A stretch of 64,000 bases of DNA from Chloroflexota bacterium (GTDB lineage Bacteria; Chloroflexota; Anaerolineae; B4-G1; SLSP01), in contig JAIOAX010000013.1 of assembly GCA_019873645.1 (NCBI GenBank), forward strand, positions 45,940-109,939. Reading direction: 5' to 3'. The translations under genes and the position numbers were made by a program. Below the pieces are notes generated by a model that saw only the letters and a program-made list of their open reading frames with translations, was not told the origin of the DNA and searched no databases. Positions 1 to 7,362 of this stretch are shown here, piece after piece. Numbering within the stretch: the first letter of the stretch is position 1; each line of letters opens with the position of its first letter.

Positions 1-125
1 GCATCCTTGCGATTGGAGACCACCAGCGCGACCTTGACGCCGGGCAGGTCGCCGTCAGCCACTGCATCCAGGATCGCCTGCAAATTGGAGCCGTTGCCGG
101 AAATCAAAACTGCCAGGTTGACCAT
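1..125 (-). CDS. purN: Phosphoribosylglycinamide formyltransferase, N-terminal fragment
   Basis: The 41 visible codons begin MVNLAVLISGNGSNLQAIL, the N-terminal nucleotide-fold signature of PurN (GAR transformylase), including the SGNGSNLQ loop that contacts the GAR phosphate in the family. PurN transfers a formyl group from 10-formyl-THF to GAR in purine synthesis in the cytoplasm. The gene reads leftwards from an ATG at 123-125 and is cut by the window edge, so the formyltransferase active site (Asn/His/Asp) is not visible. Downstream of the PfkB kinase on the same strand, but a repeat-filled gap of 165 bp separates them, so an operon is uncertain. Confidence 0.85.
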   Translation of the reverse strand, partial: MVNLAVLISGNGSNLQAILDAVADGDLPGVKVALVVSNRKD

Positions 126-147
126 AGCCCCTCATTCATAAAGATTA

Positions 148-304
148 AACCACGAATTTCACGAATCTACACCAATTTTCTATTTGTGCAGATTCATGTA
201 GATTCGTGGTAAAAATCTCATCGCAAACGCTCTAAAAATCTACACCAACTTTTTATTCGTGAAAATTCGTGTAGATTCGTGGTCAAAATCTCATCGCAAA
301 CGCT
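148..304. repeat. Palindromic CACGAATC-type repeat, tandemly duplicated with the 3' end of the PfkB gene
   Basis: Positions 148-210 form an imperfect long palindrome whose outer arms are AACCACGAA and TTCGTGGT. A second, related copy occupies 234-283. Each copy is followed by the same string ATCTCATCGCAAACGCTC; in the right-hand copy this string is the last codons and stop of the PfkB gene. So a block of about 71 bp (161-232 and 234-304) has been duplicated, including the end of the coding sequence. Related hairpin repeats recur at 11839, 29279, 32951 and 41218. Confidence 0.8.
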
Positions 305-1211
305 CGTAATGTTGCTGTAACTGCGCCGGCGTAATCAAATGGGACGACGAAGCTCTGAGAGTGCACGTATGTCGCGCTGCAATCTGCCCGCGCCAGATGG
401 CCTGTTCCGGCGTGTAGCCGTCGAGCACATAGCTGCTCAGGAACCCCACCGCCAGCGCGTCCCCGGCGCCGTTGGTATCCACGACCGGCGCGTCCATCGG
501 CACCGGCGAGAAGTAGCGCACACCGCCATCCCGCGAACCCAACGCGCAGCCCTGCGCCCCCATTCCCACAATGATCAATTGCGCCCCGCCGCGCCTGAAC
601 AATGCCTCGATCAACACATGCGGCGGATGGTTGACCGCCGAACAGAAGAGAATATCCGCGTAACGGATGAAATCCTGCCGATAGTCGTCATCTACAGAAA
701 CCACGTCCTGCAAATCGCAGGCAAGCGTCACGCCGAGGTCTTTGGCGATGGGCAACAAATAGCGCGCCCAGTTGGGGATGTTGAAGTGCGCCAGCCGCGC
801 CCGCGCCAGGATGTCGCGGCAGATGGATTCATCGGGACGCAGCGTCATGTGCCCTTTGCCATCGTAGAAGTTTTTGCGTCGTCCATCACGATACATAAAG
901 TTGATGCTACGGCAGGTCCCCGCCGGATCCACAAAAAGCCCGGTCATGTCAATGCCATCGCGCGCGAACTCCTCACGGACGAAGCGTCCGCAGAAATCGT
1001 CGCCCACGTGGCCGATAAAGGCCGTGCGCTTGCCCAGTTGCGCGTATCCCCGGCTCGCAAACCCGCCCGCCTGCCCTACATAATCCAGGTTTTGCGAGAA
1101 GTTGGCCTCTACACTGAAATCAATATCGTTGCCGTAGAGATAGACGCACGTGTCAACCCCTACGTTACCGATGACCACCACATCAAATCTGGGAGTTTGC
1201 GACTGTGCCAA
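291..1211 (-). CDS. PfkB-family carbohydrate kinase
   Basis: The 306-residue protein has the ribokinase/PfkB fold: the N-terminal GNVGVD strand, the GG motif around residue 50 (QAGGFAS) and the C-terminal signature DTNGAGDALAVGF, whose Asp is the catalytic base and whose GAGD forms the anion hole. It should phosphorylate a sugar or nucleoside with ATP in the cytoplasm; the substrate cannot be read from the sequence. The first in-frame start is a TTG at 1209-1211 with only a weak ribosome site, and GTG codons about ten residues on are alternatives. The stop lies inside a duplicated repeat block. Confidence 0.88.
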   Translation of the reverse strand: MAQSQTPRFDVVVIGNVGVDTCVYLYGNDIDFSVEANFSQNLDYVGQAGGFASRGYAQLGKRTAFIGHVGDDFCGRFVREEFARDGIDMTGLFVDPAGTCRSINFMYRDGRRKNFYDGKGHMTLRPDESICRDILARARLAHFNIPNWARYLLPIAKDLGVTLACDLQDVVSVDDDYRQDFIRYADILFCSAVNHPPHVLIEALFRRGGAQLIIVGMGAQGCALGSRDGGVRYFSPVPMDAPVVDTNGAGDALAVGFLSSYVLDGYTPEQAIWRGQIAARHTCTLRASSSHLITPAQLQQHYERLR

Positions 1212-1246
1212 GTTAGCTCAACCTGTTACTACCTTCGCCATTCAGC

Positions 1247-1410
1247 GTGTGCACCAGAGAATACCGGCTGAAGCCGGCATCTACATAGCGTGTGCGCCAG
1301 AGAATACCGGCTGAAGCCGGCATCTACATGTGCACCAGAGAATACCGGCTGAAGCCGGCATCTACATAGCGTGTGCACCAGAGAATACCGGCTGAAGCCG
1401 GCATCTACAT
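1247..1410. repeat. Four tandem copies of a 38-43 bp hairpin unit
   Basis: Four near-identical units start TGTGCACCAGAGAATACC and carry the small hairpin CCGGC-TGAA-GCCGG followed by ATCTACAT. Spacing alternates between 43 and about 38 bp because an AGCG linker is present or absent. Fills the gap between the PfkB start and the end of fabF. Spacers are not unique, so this is not a CRISPR array. The remaining bases to 1456 contain GACTAxxxGACTA-type words also seen near 12650 and 41010. Confidence 0.9.
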
Positions 1411-1456
1411 GACTCCCTACGCATACAAGGACTATCCGACTACCTGATTACCCTGA

Positions 1457-2713
1457 CTACAAGGCCGCCGACTCCCACTTTGAAAGCACCAGGCATGCAT
1501 TTTGTCCGCCGAAGCCAAAAGCGTTTTTCAGGGCAATCCGCATCTGCGCCGGACGCGGCGTCCACGGCACGTAATCCAAATCACATTCGGGATCAGGCGT
1601 ATCGAGGTTTAAGGTGGGCAGGATCATCCCCTCCTCGAACATTTTGAACGTCAGGATAGTCTCAATGGCGCCCGCGGCACCCATCGTATGGCCGAAGAAA
1701 GATTTGTTCGAACTGATGGTAAGTTTGTAAGCGTGCTCGCCAAAGACTTTTTTCAGTGCGAATGTTTCAAGCGTGTCGTTCAACGGCGTGGAAGTACCGT
1801 GTGCATTGACGTAGTCCACCGCCTCCGGCGCAACGCCGGCATCGCGCAATGCCCAGGTGATCGCGCGACGCACACCACGCGCTTCAGGATCGGGCTGCGC
1901 GATATGATACGCATCCGACGAAGACGCATAGCCGAGTACCTCGCCGTAGATGTGTACCCCACGCGCTTGCGCATGTTCAAGGCGTTCCAACACCAGCACC
2001 CCCGCGCCTTCAGCCAACACAAAGCCATCGCGGTCTTTGTCAAAAGGACGGCTGGCGCGCTCCGGCTCAGCATTGCGTTTGGAAAGCGCCCCCATCGCTG
2101 CAAAACCGATGACCGAAGCGTCAATAATCAACCCCTCCACCCCACCGGCAATCACCACATCGGCACACCCGTGGCGGATGAGATTCGCAGCCTCGCCGAT
2201 GGCCTGCGACCCGGTCGCACACGCGGCCACCGGCGTGGTGATCGGGCCCTGCGCTCCGGCCAGCAAGCTGACATGATAGGAAGGCATGTTCGGCAAAGAA
2301 GCGGCCAGAGCAAAGGGATTGACCCCCACCGGCCCTTGACGCCACAACTTGGCGGTATGCTCAAGGGCCACCTCCACCCCTCCCATACCTACGCCAATGA
2401 CGGTACCAACACGCTCCGGCTCCGGCAACGGCGGGGAAAGGCGCGCATCGGCCAACGCCTCTTGCGCCGCAGCAACCGCAAATTGCGAGCAACGCGCCAT
2501 ACGCCGGGCTTCCTTACGGGAGATATAACGTTCCGGCTCAAAATTCCTGACCGCCCCGGCGATTCGCACCGGCCAATCCGTTGTATCGAACTGGTCAATC
2601 GGTGTAACGCCGGATTTCCCGGCCAGGGCGTTCTCCCACGTCTCGGATACGGTCAAGCCAATCGGCGTGATCGCGCCCATACCGGTGACGACCACTCGCA
2701 CCCGCTCAGGCAT
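1457..2713 (-). CDS. fabF: 3-oxoacyl-[acyl-carrier-protein] synthase II
   Basis: A 418-residue condensing enzyme that elongates fatty acids by decarboxylative condensation of malonyl-ACP with acyl-ACP. The Cys-His-His triad is visible: Cys in VAACATGSQ (about residue 165), His in NAHGTSTPLND (about 305) and His in NKSFFGHTMGAAGA (about 341). The open frame extends further upstream, but that extension has no similarity to the family and lies inside plsX; the start at MPERVRVVVTGMG matches known FabF N-termini. It overlaps plsX by 8 bp, indicating translational coupling in a plsX-fabF operon. Confidence 0.96.
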   Translation of the reverse strand: MPERVRVVVTGMGAITPIGLTVSETWENALAGKSGVTPIDQFDTTDWPVRIAGAVRNFEPERYISRKEARRMARCSQFAVAAAQEALADARLSPPLPEPERVGTVIGVGMGGVEVALEHTAKLWRQGPVGVNPFALAASLPNMPSYHVSLLAGAQGPITTPVAACATGSQAIGEAANLIRHGCADVVIAGGVEGLIIDASVIGFAAMGALSKRNAEPERASRPFDKDRDGFVLAEGAGVLVLERLEHAQARGVHIYGEVLGYASSSDAYHIAQPDPEARGVRRAITWALRDAGVAPEAVDYVNAHGTSTPLNDTLETFALKKVFGEHAYKLTISSNKSFFGHTMGAAGAIETILTFKMFEEGMILPTLNLDTPDPECDLDYVPWTPRPAQMRIALKNAFGFGGQNACLVLSKWESAAL

Positions 2714-3752
2714 GGGACTCTTGACGGCGGGCCTCCAACCCGGCTTTGATGGTAGGGATGATCTGCGCCGCCGCGGCCTCCCGTCCCTGACGAATGGCGT
2801 TTTTGATGGCTTTGGCGTTGGAACGGCCATGGCCCACAATGACCACGCCATCCACACCGAGCAGCAGTCCGCCGCCATATTCGGCGTAATCCAGGTGTTT
2901 GAGAAGCCGACGGATCCCCGGCAACAGACACAGCAGTCCCGGCAGCGCCACAACGAACGCGGGCACCATCAACACCAGACCTACCTTCGAAAGTGCCCCA
3001 CTCCACAGATAGCGTTTGACCAGCCGCCCGACAAACGAGGCCACCGATTCCGCCGTCTTGAGCATGATGTTGCCGGTAAAGCCATCCGTCACCACCACAT
3101 CGGCTGCACCCTTCATCACATCCTTGGGTTCAACATTGCCCACAAAATTCAGCTCGCTTTGTTTGAAAACGGTGAACGTCTCACGCAGCACCATGGTGCC
3201 CTTCTCCGGTTCCTCACCATTGGCAAGCAAACCGACACGCGGATTGGCAACCCGCAATATCTTTTCGGCGTAGATCACCCCCATCTGCGCAAACTGGAGC
3301 AGGTACTCCGGCTTGGGGTCCGCCGTCGCACCGATATCGAGCAGCAACATTGGTTGAAAACCCACCGGATAGATGGTCGCCAGCGCCGGACGACGAATTC
3401 CGCGAATACGCTGCAAGTCGAAAATCGCCGCCGAGAGACAGGCGATGGTGTTGCCAGCGGAGACAAAGGCATCAGCCTCCCCGTGCTTGACCATGCGCAT
3501 CCCCACGCGGATCGAGGAATTCTCCTTGGCGCGCACATCTTCAGAGTGCTCTTCCATCGTCAGCACCTCCGGCGCGTGGACGATGCGGATGTTGAGTCCC
3601 TGAATGTCGTGTTTTGCCAGTTCCGCGCGTGTACGTTCCTCCGGCCCCACGAGGATAATTTCATCGCCCCACTCGCGTGCGGCCATCACCGCCCCGGCCA
3701 CATCCGGCCCAGGGCAAGCGTCTGAACCAAAAGCATCTACGACGATACGCAT
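2706..3752 (-). CDS. plsX: Phosphate acyltransferase PlsX
   Basis: This 348-residue protein makes acyl-phosphate from acyl-ACP, the first committed step of phosphatidic acid synthesis in bacteria using PlsX/PlsY. It starts MRIVVDAFGSDACPGP (usual form DAMGGDxAP) and carries the conserved SAGNTIACLSAA and VVTDGFTGNIMLKTAE motifs. A strong ribosome site (GGAGG) precedes the ATG. It is first in a two-gene unit with fabF, which starts within its last codons. Slight deviation from the usual DAMGGD (here DAFGSD) is worth noting but the rest is standard. Confidence 0.96.
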   Translation of the reverse strand: MRIVVDAFGSDACPGPDVAGAVMAAREWGDEIILVGPEERTRAELAKHDIQGLNIRIVHAPEVLTMEEHSEDVRAKENSSIRVGMRMVKHGEADAFVSAGNTIACLSAAIFDLQRIRGIRRPALATIYPVGFQPMLLLDIGATADPKPEYLLQFAQMGVIYAEKILRVANPRVGLLANGEEPEKGTMVLRETFTVFKQSELNFVGNVEPKDVMKGAADVVVTDGFTGNIMLKTAESVASFVGRLVKRYLWSGALSKVGLVLMVPAFVVALPGLLCLLPGIRRLLKHLDYAEYGGGLLLGVDGVVIVGHGRSNAKAIKNAIRQGREAAAAQIIPTIKAGLEARRQESHA

Positions 3753-3769
3753 AAGACCTCCGAGGAATC

Positions 3770-3928
3770 GAGAATCAAAGAATCAAAGAATCAGCGAATG
3801 AGCGAATCAACAAATCGGCAAATCAGCAAATCGGCAAATCGGCAAATCAGCAAATCGGCGAATCAGCAAATCAGCGAATGAGCACATCAATCGAAAATCC
3901 AAAATCCAAAATCCAAAATCCAAAGTCG
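3770..3928. repeat. Word-like AATC repeat between plsX and dinG
   Basis: About 160 bp made almost wholly of 7-8 bp units: AGCAAATC, GGCAAATC, AGCGAATC and AGCGAATG, then five AAAATCC units. It fills the whole gap upstream of plsX and ends at the dinG stop codon. Similar words occur at 50524-50556 upstream of the UroD-family gene's stop. Confidence 0.9.
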
Positions 3929-6838
3929 TCAGGCGCCCCAAAACCAGGGTGGTTCCTCCGGCGGGGGGACAGACCAGCCTTCATCGAAATCGCCGCCGGC
4001 GCCGCCGATGTCTTTGGGCAGCGGTTGGCCGGAAAGCCAGCGCGCGGCAATGTCGGGCAACTGCGCGCGCGGGCCTTGACGGATGAGCGGATCGGGCAAC
4101 GAAGCCAGGAAACGCCGGCCGTAATTCTTGGTCAGCACGCGCTGATCCAGCAACACCACAATCCCCTGATCCGTCGCGGTACGAATCAGCCGCCCGAAGC
4201 CCTGGGTGAAACGCAGAATCGCTTCCGGCACCATATACTCGTTGAACGGCTCCTCATAGCCCTCGGCGCGCGCGGCCACGATGGGATCATTGGGCACATC
4301 GAAGGGCAATTTGACGATGACCAGGCACGAGAGTGCCTCGCCGGGCACGTCCACCCCTTCCCAGAACGAACGTGTGCCGAGCAACACCGCGCGTTCGCCG
4401 CGTCGGAAGTTATCGAGCAACTGGGCGCGCGAGCTACCGGCACCTTGCGCGTAGACGGTGATGCCGTCCTGCGCCAGCTTGCCGGTAATCGCCTGCGCCG
4501 TGGCCTTCAGTTGCGCGTAGGCTGTGAACAACGCCAGCGCCCGCCCCTGTGTGGCGCGGAACAAATCAATCAACGTTTGGTCTACGATCTGCTGGTAATT
4601 GGGATGGCGCGGCTCGGGTACGTCGGTGACGATGTACAGCAAGGCCGCGGATTGATAATCGAAAGGCGAGCCGACGGCCAGTTCATCGGCCTTCTGCGCA
4701 CTCAAACGCTCGCGCATATAATCGAAGCGGCCTTCCACACGCAGTGTCGCCGAGGTGAGCACCACCGAACGCTTCTTGTTGAACAAGTGCTCCCGGATCA
4801 ACGCCCCCACGTGCAAGGGAACAGCATTGAAGGTGAATGGAGAATTATTCTGCGCTTCCAGCCAGTAAATGGCGTTTGCCTGGGGTTCGGCGATGAACTG
4901 GCGCAGTTGCCAATAGGCTTCGCCTAGCTGCCGCATAATGCCCAGCAGCCGCCCGTGGAGTGGCTCGAATCCCTGGATTTCGGCGGTGGTCAGATCATTG
5001 AGGCCGTCGCCGAGCTGCGTCAATGCATCCACAAATGTCGCAAAATGCGGCGCCACCTGCGACCAGGCCCGCAGCACATCGCTCCAGGCGGCCTGCGTGC
5101 GCATTTTGGAGGTCAACCGCAAACGCACGGCATAGGTATCACTCTGATCAGCGCGTTCCTTGAGGAACGTTTCGACTCTGGAAAACAGGCCTTCCAATTG
5201 ATGTTGCAGCCGTTCACCCCCATCCTGCAAACGCCGCGCAGCGTCCTGCAACAAGGCGGCCACCTTGCGCGGCTGGTGTTCTGCCAGACCCATCACCGTC
5301 TCCAACAAGCCGGGAAGGTTCTGCCGACTGGTCAGCAAATCCTCAAAGGCGCGCTGCAACATCGGCCAACTGATGCTGTAACGCAGCGCCTCCGTCGTGG
5401 CGTCTTCCAGATGATGCGCTTCGTCAACGATGAGCAGGTTGTATTCCGGCAACACCTGATTTTGGGCAGCAACATCGGCCAGCAACAAAGCATGGTTGAC
5501 AATGAGAATATGCGCGCCCTCGGCTTTCGCCCGCGCGCGATAGAAAAAGCAGCGCTCGCTTTGGTAGAAACTGCAATGCTGCGGATCGCAGGCGTCATTG
5601 GCTGCCGAAATTTCATACCAGACGGCTTGTTCCTGTCCGGTCGGCAAGAACAGCCCATCACCATCGCCATCCAGCGTATTGGGCAGCCACAATAACACTT
5701 TGGCGAGCACCCGCATCTCGTCCTCGGTCGCCGGGCCACGCCGCCGCAACGCCTGGAACTGCTGGCGACAGAGATAGTGCGAGCGGCCCTTCAACACCAG
5801 ATAACGGAATTCATAAAGTGCTTTCGCCAGCTCCGGCAAATCCTTATTTGCCAGTTGCTCTTGCAGATTGATGGTGTTGGTGGAAATCACCACCCGCTGG
5901 CGATTCTGCACCGCCCACTCAATTGCCGGCAGGAGGTAGGCCAGTGATTTCCCCGTGCCGGTGCCGGCCTCGACAAGCAGGTGGCGACCGGCATTGAACG
6001 CCTGTCCTACCGCCTGCAACATCTCCACCTGTTGCGGGCGGTACTCATACTCGGCGAATACTTCCGCCAGCGGACCATCATCGTCAAGCAGAGCCGTGAG
6101 GGCGTCCAGGTCAATAGGCAGCAACTCACGCCGCGGCTCCAGCGGCTCGTAGTCTTCTTCTTCCTCGGCGAACAGCGGGCCGGCCGCATCGCCGCCGCGC
6201 TTCGAGGCCAACTGCGCCCCAATCGCGCCGCTAAATCCCTGACGCTGGCGGACATACTGCGCGTCGCGGAAAAAGTAACTCGGCCCCCACTGAATCCGCT
6301 GCCCCAACTGCACGATTTCGAGCAACGTCTGCTGTGGAAGCTGAGCGGCGCGGCGCAGCAACGCCATAAAGAGCGCGTGTGCCATCACAGCATCGTCGAG
6401 CGCGCGATGGGTCTGCGCCGGCAGATCAATCGCCAGTTCACGGATGAGGTGCGCCAGGCTGTAACGTCCGGCATGGGGCACCAAAATTCCGGCGAGATCG
6501 AAGGTATCTATCGTGGGGTTGCCACGCAGGACATTGTGCTGACGTAAGAAGGCCAGGTCGAAACCGATGTTGTGTCCTACCACCGGGTCGCGGCCCACAA
6601 ATTCGGCCAGCCGCGCGGTAGCCTGCCGCCCCCCGGGCGCACCCTCCACCTGCGCATTGGTAATGCCGGTCAGTTCGGTGATGAAAGGGGGAATTTTCCG
6701 CCCGGGATTGACAAAAGTGGAGAAAGTCTCTAACACCTGATCGCCATCGAAGCGCAACGCGCCGATTTCGATGATGGCATCGCGCATAGGATCGAGGCCG
6801 GTTGTCTCTAAGTCCAGGGATACGTAGGTCTTGGCCAT
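3929..6838 (-). CDS. dinG: DinG-type fusion of DnaQ-like 3'-5' exonuclease and XPD-like helicase
   Basis: A 969-residue protein. Residues 1-165 are a DEDD exonuclease (SLDLETTGLDP; later HNIGFDLAFL and HRALDDAVMAH). The rest is a superfamily 2 helicase with Walker A EAGTGTGKS (about 290), the DEAH box VDEAHHLED (about 472) and the C-terminal motif VI region RFTQGFGRLIR. Unlike the Bacillus DinG exonuclease, which lacks the cluster, it has four cysteines between motifs I and II (YLC, then CDPQHC and ERC) that fit an XPD-type [4Fe-4S] site. Likely acts in DNA repair or R-loop/replication-conflict resolution. Good ribosome site GAAAGGAG before the ATG. Confidence 0.93.
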   Translation of the reverse strand: MAKTYVSLDLETTGLDPMRDAIIEIGALRFDGDQVLETFSTFVNPGRKIPPFITELTGITNAQVEGAPGGRQATARLAEFVGRDPVVGHNIGFDLAFLRQHNVLRGNPTIDTFDLAGILVPHAGRYSLAHLIRELAIDLPAQTHRALDDAVMAHALFMALLRRAAQLPQQTLLEIVQLGQRIQWGPSYFFRDAQYVRQRQGFSGAIGAQLASKRGGDAAGPLFAEEEEDYEPLEPRRELLPIDLDALTALLDDDGPLAEVFAEYEYRPQQVEMLQAVGQAFNAGRHLLVEAGTGTGKSLAYLLPAIEWAVQNRQRVVISTNTINLQEQLANKDLPELAKALYEFRYLVLKGRSHYLCRQQFQALRRRGPATEDEMRVLAKVLLWLPNTLDGDGDGLFLPTGQEQAVWYEISAANDACDPQHCSFYQSERCFFYRARAKAEGAHILIVNHALLLADVAAQNQVLPEYNLLIVDEAHHLEDATTEALRYSISWPMLQRAFEDLLTSRQNLPGLLETVMGLAEHQPRKVAALLQDAARRLQDGGERLQHQLEGLFSRVETFLKERADQSDTYAVRLRLTSKMRTQAAWSDVLRAWSQVAPHFATFVDALTQLGDGLNDLTTAEIQGFEPLHGRLLGIMRQLGEAYWQLRQFIAEPQANAIYWLEAQNNSPFTFNAVPLHVGALIREHLFNKKRSVVLTSATLRVEGRFDYMRERLSAQKADELAVGSPFDYQSAALLYIVTDVPEPRHPNYQQIVDQTLIDLFRATQGRALALFTAYAQLKATAQAITGKLAQDGITVYAQGAGSSRAQLLDNFRRGERAVLLGTRSFWEGVDVPGEALSCLVIVKLPFDVPNDPIVAARAEGYEEPFNEYMVPEAILRFTQGFGRLIRTATDQGIVVLLDQRVLTKNYGRRFLASLPDPLIRQGPRAQLPDIAARWLSGQPLPKDIGGAGGDFDEGWSVPPPEEPPWFWGA

Positions 6839-6894
6839 GGGCTCCTTTCTAAATCCAGTGAGGCATTATACAACAGAACGGGGAATGGAAAAGA

Positions 6895-6931
6895 GAAAGG
6901 GGGGCGGATGATGCAATCCGGCCCCCCTGGA
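6895..6931 (-). terminator. Rho-independent terminator
   Basis: Read on the minus strand, GGGGGGC-GGAT and ATCCGCCCCCC form a strong stem with a six-base loop, followed by TTTCTCTTTT. It lies just downstream of the small minus-strand remnant at 6971 and upstream of dinG, separating dinG from upstream transcription. Confidence 0.8.
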
Positions 6932-6970
6932 AATAAACTGCGCATCGTGCCAATCTACGCGAATCCCCGC

Positions 6971-7300
6971 TCACAAATCATCATCAGTTAAAACGATGTC
7001 CTTGCCGTCATCAACGCCCCAATCACCCTGCGCGAAATTTTCCGGAGAGATGCCATGCTCAGAATCAAGGTGAATGAGATAGGTGAATCCGTCAAGTCCC
7101 AAACGATTTCTCAAGCGCGCCATGATTTTCAGCACATTGTCATACAGGCCGGACACATAGAAGGGTTTGCCCTCCGGCCCACCGACCGGGATTTGGACAG
7201 CCACGGAATCCGGGTCGGCGTCTTGCAACAGAATCGAGGCTTCCTCAAAGTCGCGGTGCGGGCGGACCCCCAACTGGGCCGCGTACTCGATACCGGCTTT
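6971..7300 (-). pseudogene. C-terminal remnant of an unidentified protein
   Basis: The frame is open from just after a TAA at 7301-7303 to the stop at 6971 and encodes about 109 residues containing AGIEYAAQLGVRPHRDFEEA and a tail rich in Asp. No ATG exists near the beginning; the first possible start is a TTG at 7271-7273 that falls inside what looks like continuous protein. That suggests the 3' end of a longer gene whose front was lost, rather than an intact small gene. No family assigned with confidence. Followed by a strong terminator. Confidence 0.45.
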
Positions 7301-7317
7301 TTAGTCGTTATAAAAGA

Positions 7318-7345
7318 GAATCTGGGGGTGGGCATACCCACCCCC
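7318..7345 (-). terminator. Hairpin terminator after valS
   Basis: GGGGGTGGG-CATA-style inverted repeat (arms GGGGGTGGG and CCCACCCCC around 7322-7343) lies directly after the valS stop; on the minus strand it is followed by a T-rich tract. It also precedes the remnant gene. Confidence 0.65.
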
Positions 7346-7362
7346 CAACCCCCAACCATAAA

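Noticed and set aside
1247..1410. CRISPR-like array
   Set aside because: No unique spacers, only four head-to-tail copies with a constant short linker, and no cas genes.
2714..2953. Upstream extension of fabF
   Set aside because: Cys/Arg-rich translation of plsX in another frame; FabF N-termini start at the MPERVRVVVTG position.
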